Assembly: GCA_903884915.1 (NCBI GenBank)
Contig: CAISGS010000201.1
Coordinates: 1 to 5,557, forward strand
From: an uncultured Caulobacteraceae bacterium
GTDB taxonomy: Bacteria; Pseudomonadota; Alphaproteobacteria; Caulobacterales; Caulobacteraceae
Direction of reading: 5' to 3'
Length of the DNA: 5,557 bases
Of this stretch, positions 1 to 5,557 are shown piece by piece. Under the pieces are notes generated by a model. The model saw only the letters and a program-made list of their open reading frames with translations. It did no database searches and had not been told where the DNA came from. The first letter of the stretch is position 1, and every line of letters starts with the position of its first letter. The position numbers and the translations under genes were made by a program.

Positions 1-71
1 AAAACCGAGACCAGATATGGGCGGCCTATCTGGCGCGTCTCGCTGCCGAAGGGCTGAGCCGAAACCCCTAG
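1..71 (+). CDS. C-terminal end of an unidentified protein (partial)
   Basis: Reading from base 3, the plus strand is open for 22 codons to a TAG at 69-71. The residues (start NRDQIWAAYLARLA, end GLSRNP) look like an amphipathic, Ala/Leu/Arg-rich C-terminal helix, as in real alphaproteobacterial proteins. The other two plus frames look less protein-like: one stops earlier and one reads through antisense to the next gene. The upstream part lies outside the window, so I cannot name the family. The gene converges on the UbiH-family gene, and its stop overlaps that gene's stop by 4 bases (CTAG, 68-71). That such a short fragment is a gene is inferred from composition and position only. Confidence 0.5.
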   Translation, partial: NRDQIWAAYLARLAAEGLSRNP

Positions 72-1345
72 AGCGGTTCGCCGCGCAAGAGCTTGGGCAG
101 ATCCCCGACCGCGCCGCCCGCCTCCTGCATGAAGAACTTGCGGGCCGGACCAATCAGATTGACCACCGCCATGCCTGCGCCTCGAACAAACCGCAGCATC
201 GGATTATCGTTCGAAAAGAGCCGCACAAAGACATCGGTCGCCGCCGCCAGCATGACATTGTCAAACCGCCGCCAAGCCGCGTAGCGCTCCAAGACCACCA
301 AAGAACCAATATCTTCGCCTAGGCGGACCGCATCGGTCAGGACCTCGGCCAAGGCGGCGGCATCTTTCAGACCCAGATTGAGCCCCTGACCGGCGATGGG
401 ATGAACCCCGTGGGCCGCGTCTCCCATCAGCACCAGTCGGGGCGCGGCCATATTCTCGGCCAACTGCAGCGACAGGGGATAGACAAAGCGAGTCCCCAAG
501 ACCTCAATCTCACCCAGAAAATCACCAAACCGGCGACGCAGATGGGCTTCAAAGACTTCGGGTCTGGCGCTGCGAAGGGCCTCGGCCCGGTCGGTCTTTT
601 CGGTCCAGACCAGACTGGCGCGATTGCCGGTCAGGGGCAGGATGGCGAAGGGACCAGAGGGGAGGAAATATTCATGGGCCACACCCTCATGGGGCTTGGC
701 CATGCCCACAGTCGCGACCACGCCGCTCTGGGCATAGTCCCATCCCACGGTGCCAATCTTGGCCACTTGGCGAATGATCGAGTGACGACCCTCGGCCCCC
801 ACCACAAGGGGGGCTCGAAGAACGCGGCCATCGCTGAGCGTGACCTCGGCAGCCGCCCCAACGACACTTGCTGAAACCACCGTTGCTGGGGCCAGAACGG
901 GGATGGCTGCATCCACAACCGCTTGCGCTAGGGCTGCGCGAATGGAGCGGTTTTCTAACATATAGCCCAGAGGCTCGCCGTCCGAACGGTCGGCAATCTC
1001 AGCAGAGTCAAAGCGCAGGAAGAAGGGGCTGGCGGCACCATTGGCCGCGCCGGGCGTGCGGCCATCGGTGACGAGGATCTGCTCGATATTTTGCGCCTTG
1101 GACACCAGGGCCTCACCAACGCCAATAGCCTTCCAGAGCCGAAAGCTGGAATAGGCGATGGCTGACGAGCGGCCATCAAACTCCGGCGCCTGTTGAGCGT
1201 CGAAGGTCTGGGGGTCGATCAAGAGGGGCCGCAAGCCGCCACTGACCAAGGCGAGTGCGAGGGTCATGCCCGCCATTCCGGCGCCGACAATGATCACATC
1301 GGCATCGAAATGGGGCTGAGAGGGGGTGGGCGCGTTCAAGGTCAT
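68..1345 (-). CDS. ubiH: UbiH/UbiF/COQ6-family FAD-dependent ubiquinone biosynthesis hydroxylase
   Basis: This 425-aa protein is a class A flavoprotein monooxygenase that hydroxylates the aromatic ring of a ubiquinone precursor, using NAD(P)H and O2, probably at the membrane face. Visible motifs in order are: an N-terminal dinucleotide fold with GAGMAG (residues 21-26) after hydrophobic VIIV; the family segment DGRSSAIAYSS (57-67); the second FAD/NADPH motif VVGAEGRHS (181-189), with Glu where Asp is usual; and the FAD ribityl-binding GD motif MGDAAHGVHPIAGQGLNLG (307-325), the hallmark of the UbiH/COQ6 family. The length is normal for the family. The ATG at 1345-1343 places the nucleotide-binding strand about 15 residues in, as expected; the upstream Shine-Dalgarno is weak (AAG in ATAAGCAACC). 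The gene is divergent from ftsK. Which ring position (C1, C5 or C6) is hydroxylated cannot be read from the sequence, so the symbol marks the family rather than a proven regiospecificity. Confidence 0.92.
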   Translation of the reverse strand: MTLNAPTPSQPHFDADVIIVGAGMAGMTLALALVSGGLRPLLIDPQTFDAQQAPEFDGRSSAIAYSSFRLWKAIGVGEALVSKAQNIEQILVTDGRTPGAANGAASPFFLRFDSAEIADRSDGEPLGYMLENRSIRAALAQAVVDAAIPVLAPATVVSASVVGAAAEVTLSDGRVLRAPLVVGAEGRHSIIRQVAKIGTVGWDYAQSGVVATVGMAKPHEGVAHEYFLPSGPFAILPLTGNRASLVWTEKTDRAEALRSARPEVFEAHLRRRFGDFLGEIEVLGTRFVYPLSLQLAENMAAPRLVLMGDAAHGVHPIAGQGLNLGLKDAAALAEVLTDAVRLGEDIGSLVVLERYAAWRRFDNVMLAAATDVFVRLFSNDNPMLRFVRGAGMAVVNLIGPARKFFMQEAGGAVGDLPKLLRGEPL

Positions 1346-1432
1346 GGTTGCTTATGTCGTTCGGAACCGGCCGCCGTCCAGAGGGGATTTGACGCATCTT
1401 TGTGAGGGCATCTGTGCCATCGACAGGTCATG

Positions 1433-1447
1433 GTAAACAGGCCTTAA
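1433..1447 (+). promoter_or_regulatory. CtrA-like binding site upstream of ftsK
   Basis: GTAA-N7-TTAA followed by C matches the consensus of the alphaproteobacterial cell-cycle regulator CtrA (TTAA-N7-TTAA) in 7 of 8 defined bases, with the exact 7-base spacer. It is in the divergent ubiH/ftsK intergenic region, 61 bp before the ftsK ATG and 87 bp before the ubiH start. It overlaps the place where a -35 element would sit for the -10 at 1459-1464, the usual geometry of CtrA-activated promoters. A 7/8 match can occur by chance, so this is a prediction. Confidence 0.4.
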
Positions 1448-1458
1448 CCCTCTTGATG

Positions 1459-1464
1459 TAAAAT
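1459..1464 (+). promoter_or_regulatory. Candidate -10 element of the ftsK promoter
   Basis: TAAAAT matches TATAAT at 5 of 6 bases and lies in one of the few AT-rich stretches of the intergenic region. No good TTGACA hexamer lies 16-18 bases upstream; that position is taken by the CtrA-like box, consistent with an activator-dependent promoter. Transcription would start near 1471 and give a leader of about 38 nt containing the GGTGGAG ribosome site. This is motif inference only. Confidence 0.3.
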
Positions 1465-1493
1465 CAGGCCCTAATGGACGGTGATTTGGTCTG

Positions 1494-1500
1494 GGTGGAG
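1494..1500 (+). promoter_or_regulatory. Shine-Dalgarno that decides the ftsK start
   Basis: GGTGGAG ends 8 bases before the ATG at 1509-1511, a good distance. The longer reading from GTG at 1500 would begin on the last base of this motif, leaving no properly spaced ribosome site. A stop (TGA, 1482-1484) in the same frame rules out starts further upstream. Confidence 0.65.
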
Positions 1501-1508
1501 TGCGGTAT

Positions 1509-3875
1509 ATGGCGCGGGTGGCGCAAAGGTCCAATCTGCAACTGATTGGTATGGGCCTGAAGTTCGGCTGGGACCATCCGCTTTCCGCGCGGTTTCGCGG
1601 CGGTGTAACAGCGGGCTTGGGCCTCGCGCTGATCCTTGCCTTTGCCTCCTATAATGCCGCGGACCCGAGCTTTAATGCCGCCACAGGGGTGGAGCCGACC
1701 AATCTTCTCGGCACGCTCGGGGCGGGCATTGCTGACGCCTCTATTCAGTCCCTTGGCTTGGCCGCGTGGGCGGGCGCCCTCTTGATGGTCGCCTCAGGCC
1801 TGTGGCGCGCCGGAGAGCGTGAGCCAGACGATAGCCGCGCGATCCTCCGGCTTCGCGCCTTGGTCGGCCTGATTGGCGCGCTGGCCTCTGCGGGCCTGCT
1901 CGCCGCCGCACCAACACCGGCCTCTTGGCCCCTTGCCAGTGGCTTGGGGGGCTTTTGGGGCGAGAGCCTATTGCAACATTTCGGAGCGCTCTTCAGCCTC
2001 GCCCATATTCCGGCCGGCCGGATCTTTGCCGCCGTACTCCTATCGATCGGGGCCATTGCCGCCCTCGGCTTTGGGCTCGGGATAAGCAAGGCTATGGTTG
2101 GGCGGGCAGTCTTGACCTTCCGCGCCACCTTGGCAGAGCAGGCCCGCCGCCGGGCTCAGCAACCGGCCGTTAAAGACCAGGCTGCCGCCGCGCCGCGAGC
2201 CCCGCGCGCTTCCAGAGCCAAGGTCTCTGCCAATCTTGACGCGGCCGTGGCCGTCAACCTCGATGACGAACTGGACGCCCCGCCAGAGGCCGCGCCTCAA
2301 GTGCTCAATATCAAGGCCCCCAAAACCTCCAACCGAGAGCAACGGGAAAACCAAAAGGCCTTTGATTTCGTTCAGCCCGGTGGCTTCCAACTGCCGGAGC
2401 TGGCCATGCTGGCCAAGCCCAAGCCGCGCTCATCGGCCTTTGATGAGGGCTCCTTGCGCCAAAATGCTCGGATGCTCGAAAGTGTGTTGGCGGAGTTCGG
2501 CGTTAAGGGTCAGATCGATCAGATCCGGCCAGGCCCCGTCGTCACCCTCTATGAGCTGGTCCCCGCCCCCGGCGTTAAACATGCCCGCGTCGTCGCCCTG
2601 TCCGATGATATTGCCCGCTCAATGAGTGCCCGCGCCTGCCGGGTGGCTGTCGTTCAAGGGCGCAATGCCATCGGCATTGAACTGCCCAACTCCCACCGCG
2701 AGACCGTCTATCTGCGCGACCTGTTGGCCTCGAGCGAATATGAGAAATCGAGCCAGATCCTGCCCATGGCGCTTGGCGAGACCATCGGCGGCGAGCCCTA
2801 TATTGCCGACATGTCGAAGATGCCCCACCTCTTGATCGCGGGCACCACCGGCTCGGGTAAGTCGGTGGGGGTCAATGCCATGATCCTTTCGATCCTCTAT
2901 CGTTTGCCGCCGGACAAATGCAAATTCATCATGATCGATCCCAAGATGCTGGAACTGTCGGTTTATGACGGCATTCCGCATCTTTTGGCCCCGGTCGTGA
3001 CCGATCCTAAAAAGGCCATTGTCGCGCTCAAATGGACCGTGCGTGAGATGGAGGACCGCTATCGGCGCATGTCCAAGATCGGCGTGCGCAATATTGGCGG
3101 CTTTAACGAAAAGGCCAATGAGGCCCTGGCCAAGGGCGAGCACTTTGTCCGCACCGTCCAGACTGGCTTTGATGAGGCCGGGCGGCCGGTCTATGAGGAA
3201 GAAAAGCTGCGTCCTGATCCCATGCCCTATCTGGTCGTGGTCATTGACGAGGTCGCCGACCTGATGATGGTGGCGGGCAAGGATATTGAAGGGGCCGTTC
3301 AGCGTCTGGCCCAGATGGCCCGCGCCGCTGGTATTCACCTGATCATGGCCACGCAGCGCCCCTCGGTCGATGTCATTACCGGCACCATCAAGGCCAACTT
3401 CCCCACCCGGATCAGCTTTCAAGTCACCTCCAAGATCGACAGCCGCACCATCATGGGCGAGCAGGGCGCCGAGCAACTGCTGGGCCAAGGCGACATGCTC
3501 TATATGGCCGGGGGCGGGCGGATCACGCGCCTTCATGGTCCCTTTGTCTCTGACGGTGAGGTCGAGACCGTCGCGGCCTTCCTGCGCAGTCAGGGCCAGC
3601 CGCAATATCTCGAAGAGGTCACGGCCAGCGATGACGAGGATGGCGGTGACGGCGACGGCAGCGGCGAGGGCGGCATGTCCGGCGATGATCTCTATGATCG
3701 CGCCGTTGCCGTGGTCACCCGTGATCGCAAGGCCTCGACCAGCTATATCCAGCGGCGCCTACAGATCGGCTATAACCGCGCCGCGTCCTTGATGGAAAAG
3801 ATGGAGCGCGAAGGGGTGGTGGGCGCGGCCAACCATGCTGGTAAACGCGATATCTTGGCCGGACCGCCGCCCTAA
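1509..3875 (+). CDS. ftsK: DNA translocase FtsK
   Basis: FtsK is a septum-anchored, ATP-driven double-stranded DNA pump that moves the chromosome terminus region and activates XerCD/dif resolution during division. The 788-aa protein is complete. The N-terminus has about four membrane helices (near residues 33-49, 79-98, 116-135, 168-192). A short Ala/Pro/Arg-rich linker (about 198-280) follows, then the motor: alpha region around 322-357, Walker A GTTGSGKS (445-452, Lys451), Walker B VVVIDEVADL (576-585, Asp580/Glu581) and conserved ATQRPSVDVITG (614-625). An acidic Gly-rich hinge (706-727) leads to the winged-helix gamma domain (about 726-783) with RRLQIGYNRAA (749-759), which in E. coli FtsK binds the polar KOPS sequences and XerD. 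The linker is far shorter than that of E. coli FtsK (about 1330 aa), as is usual in alphaproteobacteria. The ATG at 1509 is chosen over GTG at 1500 because of its ribosome site. lolA follows after 72 bp with no evident terminator. Confidence 0.97.
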   Translation: MARVAQRSNLQLIGMGLKFGWDHPLSARFRGGVTAGLGLALILAFASYNAADPSFNAATGVEPTNLLGTLGAGIADASIQSLGLAAWAGALLMVASGLWRAGEREPDDSRAILRLRALVGLIGALASAGLLAAAPTPASWPLASGLGGFWGESLLQHFGALFSLAHIPAGRIFAAVLLSIGAIAALGFGLGISKAMVGRAVLTFRATLAEQARRRAQQPAVKDQAAAAPRAPRASRAKVSANLDAAVAVNLDDELDAPPEAAPQVLNIKAPKTSNREQRENQKAFDFVQPGGFQLPELAMLAKPKPRSSAFDEGSLRQNARMLESVLAEFGVKGQIDQIRPGPVVTLYELVPAPGVKHARVVALSDDIARSMSARACRVAVVQGRNAIGIELPNSHRETVYLRDLLASSEYEKSSQILPMALGETIGGEPYIADMSKMPHLLIAGTTGSGKSVGVNAMILSILYRLPPDKCKFIMIDPKMLELSVYDGIPHLLAPVVTDPKKAIVALKWTVREMEDRYRRMSKIGVRNIGGFNEKANEALAKGEHFVRTVQTGFDEAGRPVYEEEKLRPDPMPYLVVVIDEVADLMMVAGKDIEGAVQRLAQMARAAGIHLIMATQRPSVDVITGTIKANFPTRISFQVTSKIDSRTIMGEQGAEQLLGQGDMLYMAGGGRITRLHGPFVSDGEVETVAAFLRSQGQPQYLEEVTASDDEDGGDGDGSGEGGMSGDDLYDRAVAVVTRDRKASTSYIQRRLQIGYNRAASLMEKMEREGVVGAANHAGKRDILAGPPP

Positions 3876-3947
3876 TGGGGGTTGGGGCCCGTGGTCATAT
3901 CCTTGCCCGGATTGGCAGATAGGGTCGATCTGGTTAGAGGATAGGCC

Positions 3948-4637
3948 ATGATGACCCAATCGCCCCACCGCCCAAAGACCCGCTCTAGCCGGATCGTGAG
4001 CCTTATCGCGCTCCTCTGTCTTGGCGCGCCCGCCGTCACGTCCGCTCAGCCGGTTCGATCAAGCGCGGTGGCCCTCTCGGCGGAAGACAGCGCCCTCGTC
4101 GCCAAAGCCAGCGCCTATTTACAATCGCTGGGACAGGCCCGCGGCCGGTTTGTTCAGACCGATCCCTTTGGCACCAAGAGCCGAGGCGATCTTTACCTCA
4201 AGCGGCCCGGCAAGATGCGCTTTGCCTATGACCCGCCGCTCGGGCTGCTGGTCGTGTCCGATGGGTTCAACGTCTCCATTGCCGATAGCCGGCTCAAGAC
4301 CTTTGATCGCTATCCCCTTGGCACCACCCCCTTGGCGCTGCTTTTGGCGCGAGAAATCCGCTTGGATCGCGGTGTGATCATCGACCGAGTGACCCGCAAC
4401 GCCGATGGCTTTGCCATCACGGCCCGTGACGGCCGCAAAGAGGCCGAAGGGCGCATTGTTTTGGCCTTCTCTTCGAACCCCGTCGCGCTCAAATCTTGGG
4501 CCGTTACCGATGCTCAAGGCCAGACCACGCGCATTGATTTAGAACAGTTTTCCCCCGTATCTGGCCTAGACCGCGCCCTGTTCGTCTTGGTCGACCCCCG
4601 CAGCCTCGCGCCCGGATCGGCGAAGACACGGCGCTGA
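3948..4637 (+). CDS. lolA: Outer-membrane lipoprotein carrier protein LolA
   Basis: LolA is the periplasmic chaperone that takes lipoproteins from the LolCDE ABC transporter in the inner membrane and carries them to the outer membrane. The 229-aa precursor has a signal peptide: basic n-region (HRPKTRSSR), hydrophobic core (about 16-27) and likely cleavage after Ala33 (TSA before QPV). Cys24 is not in a proper lipobox, so this is a soluble protein. The mature part has family landmarks in order: GRFVQTDPFG (66-75), GDLYLKRPGKMRFAYDPP (80-97), LLVVSDG (100-106), then the RYPLGTTPLALLLA segment (121-134). Arg86 of KRPG aligns by eye with E. coli mature Arg43, needed for lipoprotein transfer. An AGAGG ribosome site (3936-3940) sits 7 bases before ATG 3948; a second ATG follows at once, so the start is uncertain by one codon. 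Probably cotranscribed with ftsK. Confidence 0.93.
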   Translation: MMTQSPHRPKTRSSRIVSLIALLCLGAPAVTSAQPVRSSAVALSAEDSALVAKASAYLQSLGQARGRFVQTDPFGTKSRGDLYLKRPGKMRFAYDPPLGLLVVSDGFNVSIADSRLKTFDRYPLGTTPLALLLAREIRLDRGVIIDRVTRNADGFAITARDGRKEAEGRIVLAFSSNPVALKSWAVTDAQGQTTRIDLEQFSPVSGLDRALFVLVDPRSLAPGSAKTRR

Positions 4638-4670
4638 ACTGTGACATATTAACGACAAGCAAGGAAAACC

Positions 4671-4748
4671 GTGAATCGCCTTGACTTTATCGCGCTGCGT
4701 GTCCATAAGGTCACACAAGGCGGCGGCATATTCCCCTGTGTCGCTTGA
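4671..4748 (+). CDS. Candidate micro-ORF between lolA and xth (25 aa)
   Basis: A GTG at 4671 is preceded by AAGGA (4661-4665) at 5 bases and opens a frame of 25 codons to TGA at 4746-4748, beginning MNRLDFIALR. The peptide has no membrane segment and no family I recognise. Against it: a 25-codon frame is common by chance, it starts with GTG, and the best promoter match in the gap (4681-4709) lies inside it. It could be translated from read-through of the ftsK-lolA transcript. Treat as a possibility only. Confidence 0.15.
   Translation: MNRLDFIALRVHKVTQGGGIFPCVA
4681..4709 (+). promoter_or_regulatory. Candidate sigma-70-type promoter after lolA
   Basis: TTGACT (4681-4686) and CATAAG (4704-4709) are separated by 17 bases and match the -35 and -10 consensus at 5/6 and 4/6. 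This is the best promoter match I found in the non-coding DNA of the window. The start would be near 4716. It points toward the terminator at 4801-4838 and then xth. A GAATC, a possible CcrM methylation site, lies at 4673-4677 just before the -35. Confidence 0.4.
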
Positions 4749-4758
4749 TCCTGTGTCG
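4735..4758 (+). repeat. Short direct repeat CCTGTGTCG, two copies
   Basis: CCTGTGTCG occurs at 4735-4743 and again at 4750-4758, a spacing of 15 bases, in non-coding DNA. It could be a tandem protein-binding site, a repeated seed region in an RNA, or chance. No further copy was noticed nearby. Confidence 0.5.
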
Positions 4759-4800
4759 GATTACATCCCCTCCCGGCATCGGTGTGAACGTCTATTCCCT

Positions 4801-4838
4801 AGCCCGGTGCCGGTTTGACCCGCTCCGGGCTTTTTTTT
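4801..4838 (+). terminator. Rho-independent terminator between lolA and xth
   Basis: AGCCCGG (4801-4807) pairs perfectly with CCGGGCT (4825-4831). A few further G-C pairs are possible inside (4809-4810 with 4822-4823, 4812-4813 with 4820-4821), leaving loop TTTGAC. Eight T (4831-4838) follow directly. It is oriented for plus-strand transcription and separates ftsK-lolA, or a small RNA, from xth. It starts 163 bases after the lolA stop, unusually far for a terminator serving lolA alone. Confidence 0.85.
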
Positions 4839-4890
4839 GCGCGCCGAACAGGCCTATAGGGGATGAACCGCCAGCCCCCGGATCCTTGCC

Positions 4891-5557
4891 ATGCGCCTTC
4901 GTCTCGCCACCTGGAACATCAATTCGGTCCGCCTGCGCCTCGACCAGATCGCGCGCTTTGTGGCCGAGCAGGCGCCCGATGTCCTCTGTTTGCAGGAGAT
5001 CAAATGTCAAAACGGCGAGTTTCCCACTGAAGCATTCGAGGCCATGGGCTTGCCTCATCTCGTGATCCGAGGCCAGAAAAGCTATCACGGCGTCGCCATC
5101 GCCTCGCGCCTTCCCATCGAGGAAGGCATGGACCTAGACCTGTGCCGCGAGGGCCATGCCCGCACCGCCGCGGTTAAGGTCGCCGGGGTCGAGATCCATA
5201 ATTTCTACATCCCGGCGGGCGGCGACGAGCCGGATCGCGAGGCCAACCCCAAGTTCGACCACAAGATGGACTTTTTCGAGCGCCTGACCGCCGACATGGC
5301 CAAACGTGACCCCAAGGCCCCCCTCATCCTGACCGGCGATCTTAATGTCGCGCCCGGCGAAAATGATGTCTGGAGCCACAAGCAGATGCTCAAGGTGGTC
5401 AGCCATACGCCGGTTGAGATCGAGGCGATGGCCAAGCTCAAGGCTTCGCTCGGCTTTCTGGATCTGCCGCGCGAAGCGGTGCCAGAGCCGCAGAAGCTCT
5501 TTTCATGGTGGAGCTATCGGGCGGCCGATTTCCGCGCCTCTACTCGCGGCCTTCGGC
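4891..5557 (+). CDS. xth: Exodeoxyribonuclease III (partial, C-terminus beyond window)
   Basis: This is the ExoIII/AP endonuclease family enzyme that nicks DNA at abasic sites and trims 3' ends in base-excision repair. The first 222 codons are present; E. coli ExoIII has 268. Visible landmarks: TWNINSVR (7-14, Asn9), LQEIKC (34-39, metal-binding Glu36), NFYIPAGGDEPD (104-115, Tyr106), LTGDLNVAP (147-155, Asp150 and Asn152), and WWSYRAADFR (206-215). These match the order in E. coli ExoIII (Asn7, Glu34, Tyr109, Asp151, Asn153); the final Asp and His lie past the window edge. ATG 4891 is the only possible start, because the frame has a TGA at 4864-4866 and no start codon between. No convincing Shine-Dalgarno precedes it. 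The gene follows a terminator, so it should have its own promoter; a TATAGG (4855-4860) within palindrome CCTATAGG is a weak -10 candidate. Confidence 0.95.
   Translation, partial: MRLRLATWNINSVRLRLDQIARFVAEQAPDVLCLQEIKCQNGEFPTEAFEAMGLPHLVIRGQKSYHGVAIASRLPIEEGMDLDLCREGHARTAAVKVAGVEIHNFYIPAGGDEPDREANPKFDHKMDFFERLTADMAKRDPKAPLILTGDLNVAPGENDVWSHKQMLKVVSHTPVEIEAMAKLKASLGFLDLPREAVPEPQKLFSWWSYRAADFRASTRGLR

Larger units (their letters stand above)
4716..4838 (+). ncRNA. Candidate small RNA between lolA and xth
   Basis: A promoter match (4681-4709) followed about 90 bases later by a strong intrinsic terminator would yield a free transcript of about 120 nt. No credible ORF fills this span. The body holds a 9-base direct repeat (CCTGTGTCG) and a C-rich single-stranded-looking stretch around 4767-4774, and it ends in the terminator hairpin with eight U. 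I do not recognise it as tmRNA, 6S, SRP or RNase P RNA. The alternative is that the terminator simply ends a long 3' untranslated region of the ftsK-lolA mRNA. Confidence 0.28.

Noticed and set aside
73..84. Small hairpin GCGG-TTCG-CCGC just inside the end of the UbiH-family gene
   Set aside because: Only 4 bp of stem with no T-tract on either strand, and it lies in coding sequence; not enough to call a terminator.
401..874. 157-codon plus-strand frame opposite the UbiH-family gene
   Set aside because: Antisense to conserved flavoprotein motifs, low-complexity composition and no good ribosome site; a shadow of the true gene.
1500..1508. GTG at 1500 as the ftsK start (adds 3 residues)
   Set aside because: It overlaps the GGTGGAG ribosome site, which is correctly spaced for ATG 1509 instead.
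2619..3605. 328-codon open frame on the minus strand inside ftsK
   Set aside because: It is exactly antisense to the conserved FtsK motor domain, its product is rich in His/Asp/Gly with no recognisable domain, and such mirror frames are expected in GC-rich DNA.
4745..5065. 106-codon plus-strand frame starting with TTG
   Set aside because: It runs straight through the intrinsic terminator and then out of frame across the conserved start of xth.
4792..5088. 98-codon minus-strand frame over the terminator and the start of xth
   Set aside because: Antisense to the conserved ExoIII N-terminus, with no family resemblance.
1..5557. A new defence, mobile or biosynthetic system in the window
   Set aside because: All long genes are recognised housekeeping genes of consistent composition; no transposase, integrase, repeat array or unknown multi-gene cluster is present.

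Overview
The window looks like chromosomal core-genome DNA from a GC-rich alphaproteobacterium, most likely from the Caulobacterales or a close relative. This rests on codon use rich in G/C third positions, the protein types, the gene order ftsK - lolA - xth (from memory a Caulobacter-like arrangement, not checked here), and a CtrA-like box upstream of ftsK. I see no mobile element, CRISPR array, tRNA or rRNA, and no sign of recent transfer.

Layout. At the left edge the C-terminal 22 codons of an unidentified plus-strand gene run into the end of a minus-strand UbiH/COQ6-family flavin hydroxylase (68-1345). The two genes are convergent and their stop codons share one CTAG palindrome. A 163-bp divergent intergenic region (1346-1508) holds a CtrA-like box, a plausible -10 and the Shine-Dalgarno sequence that fixes the ftsK start. 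Next come ftsK (1509-3875, complete, 788 aa) and, 72 bp later, lolA (3948-4637, complete, 229 aa), probably one transcription unit. A 253-bp gap (4638-4890) contains a good promoter match, a possible 25-codon ORF, a short direct repeat and a clear intrinsic terminator. The right edge is the first 222 codons of exodeoxyribonuclease III (xth, 4891 to beyond the window), which is cut off before its last catalytic residues.

Function. The genes are housekeeping ones in separate processes: ubiquinone synthesis (UbiH family), chromosome segregation at the division septum (FtsK), periplasmic lipoprotein transport (LolA) and base-excision repair (Xth). No joint pathway is evident; the ftsK-lolA pairing is an envelope and cell-division neighbourhood.

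Novelty. I found no new multi-gene system. The best leads are the non-coding segment between lolA and xth, which may encode a small RNA of about 120 nt or a micro-protein, and the CtrA-like box in front of ftsK.
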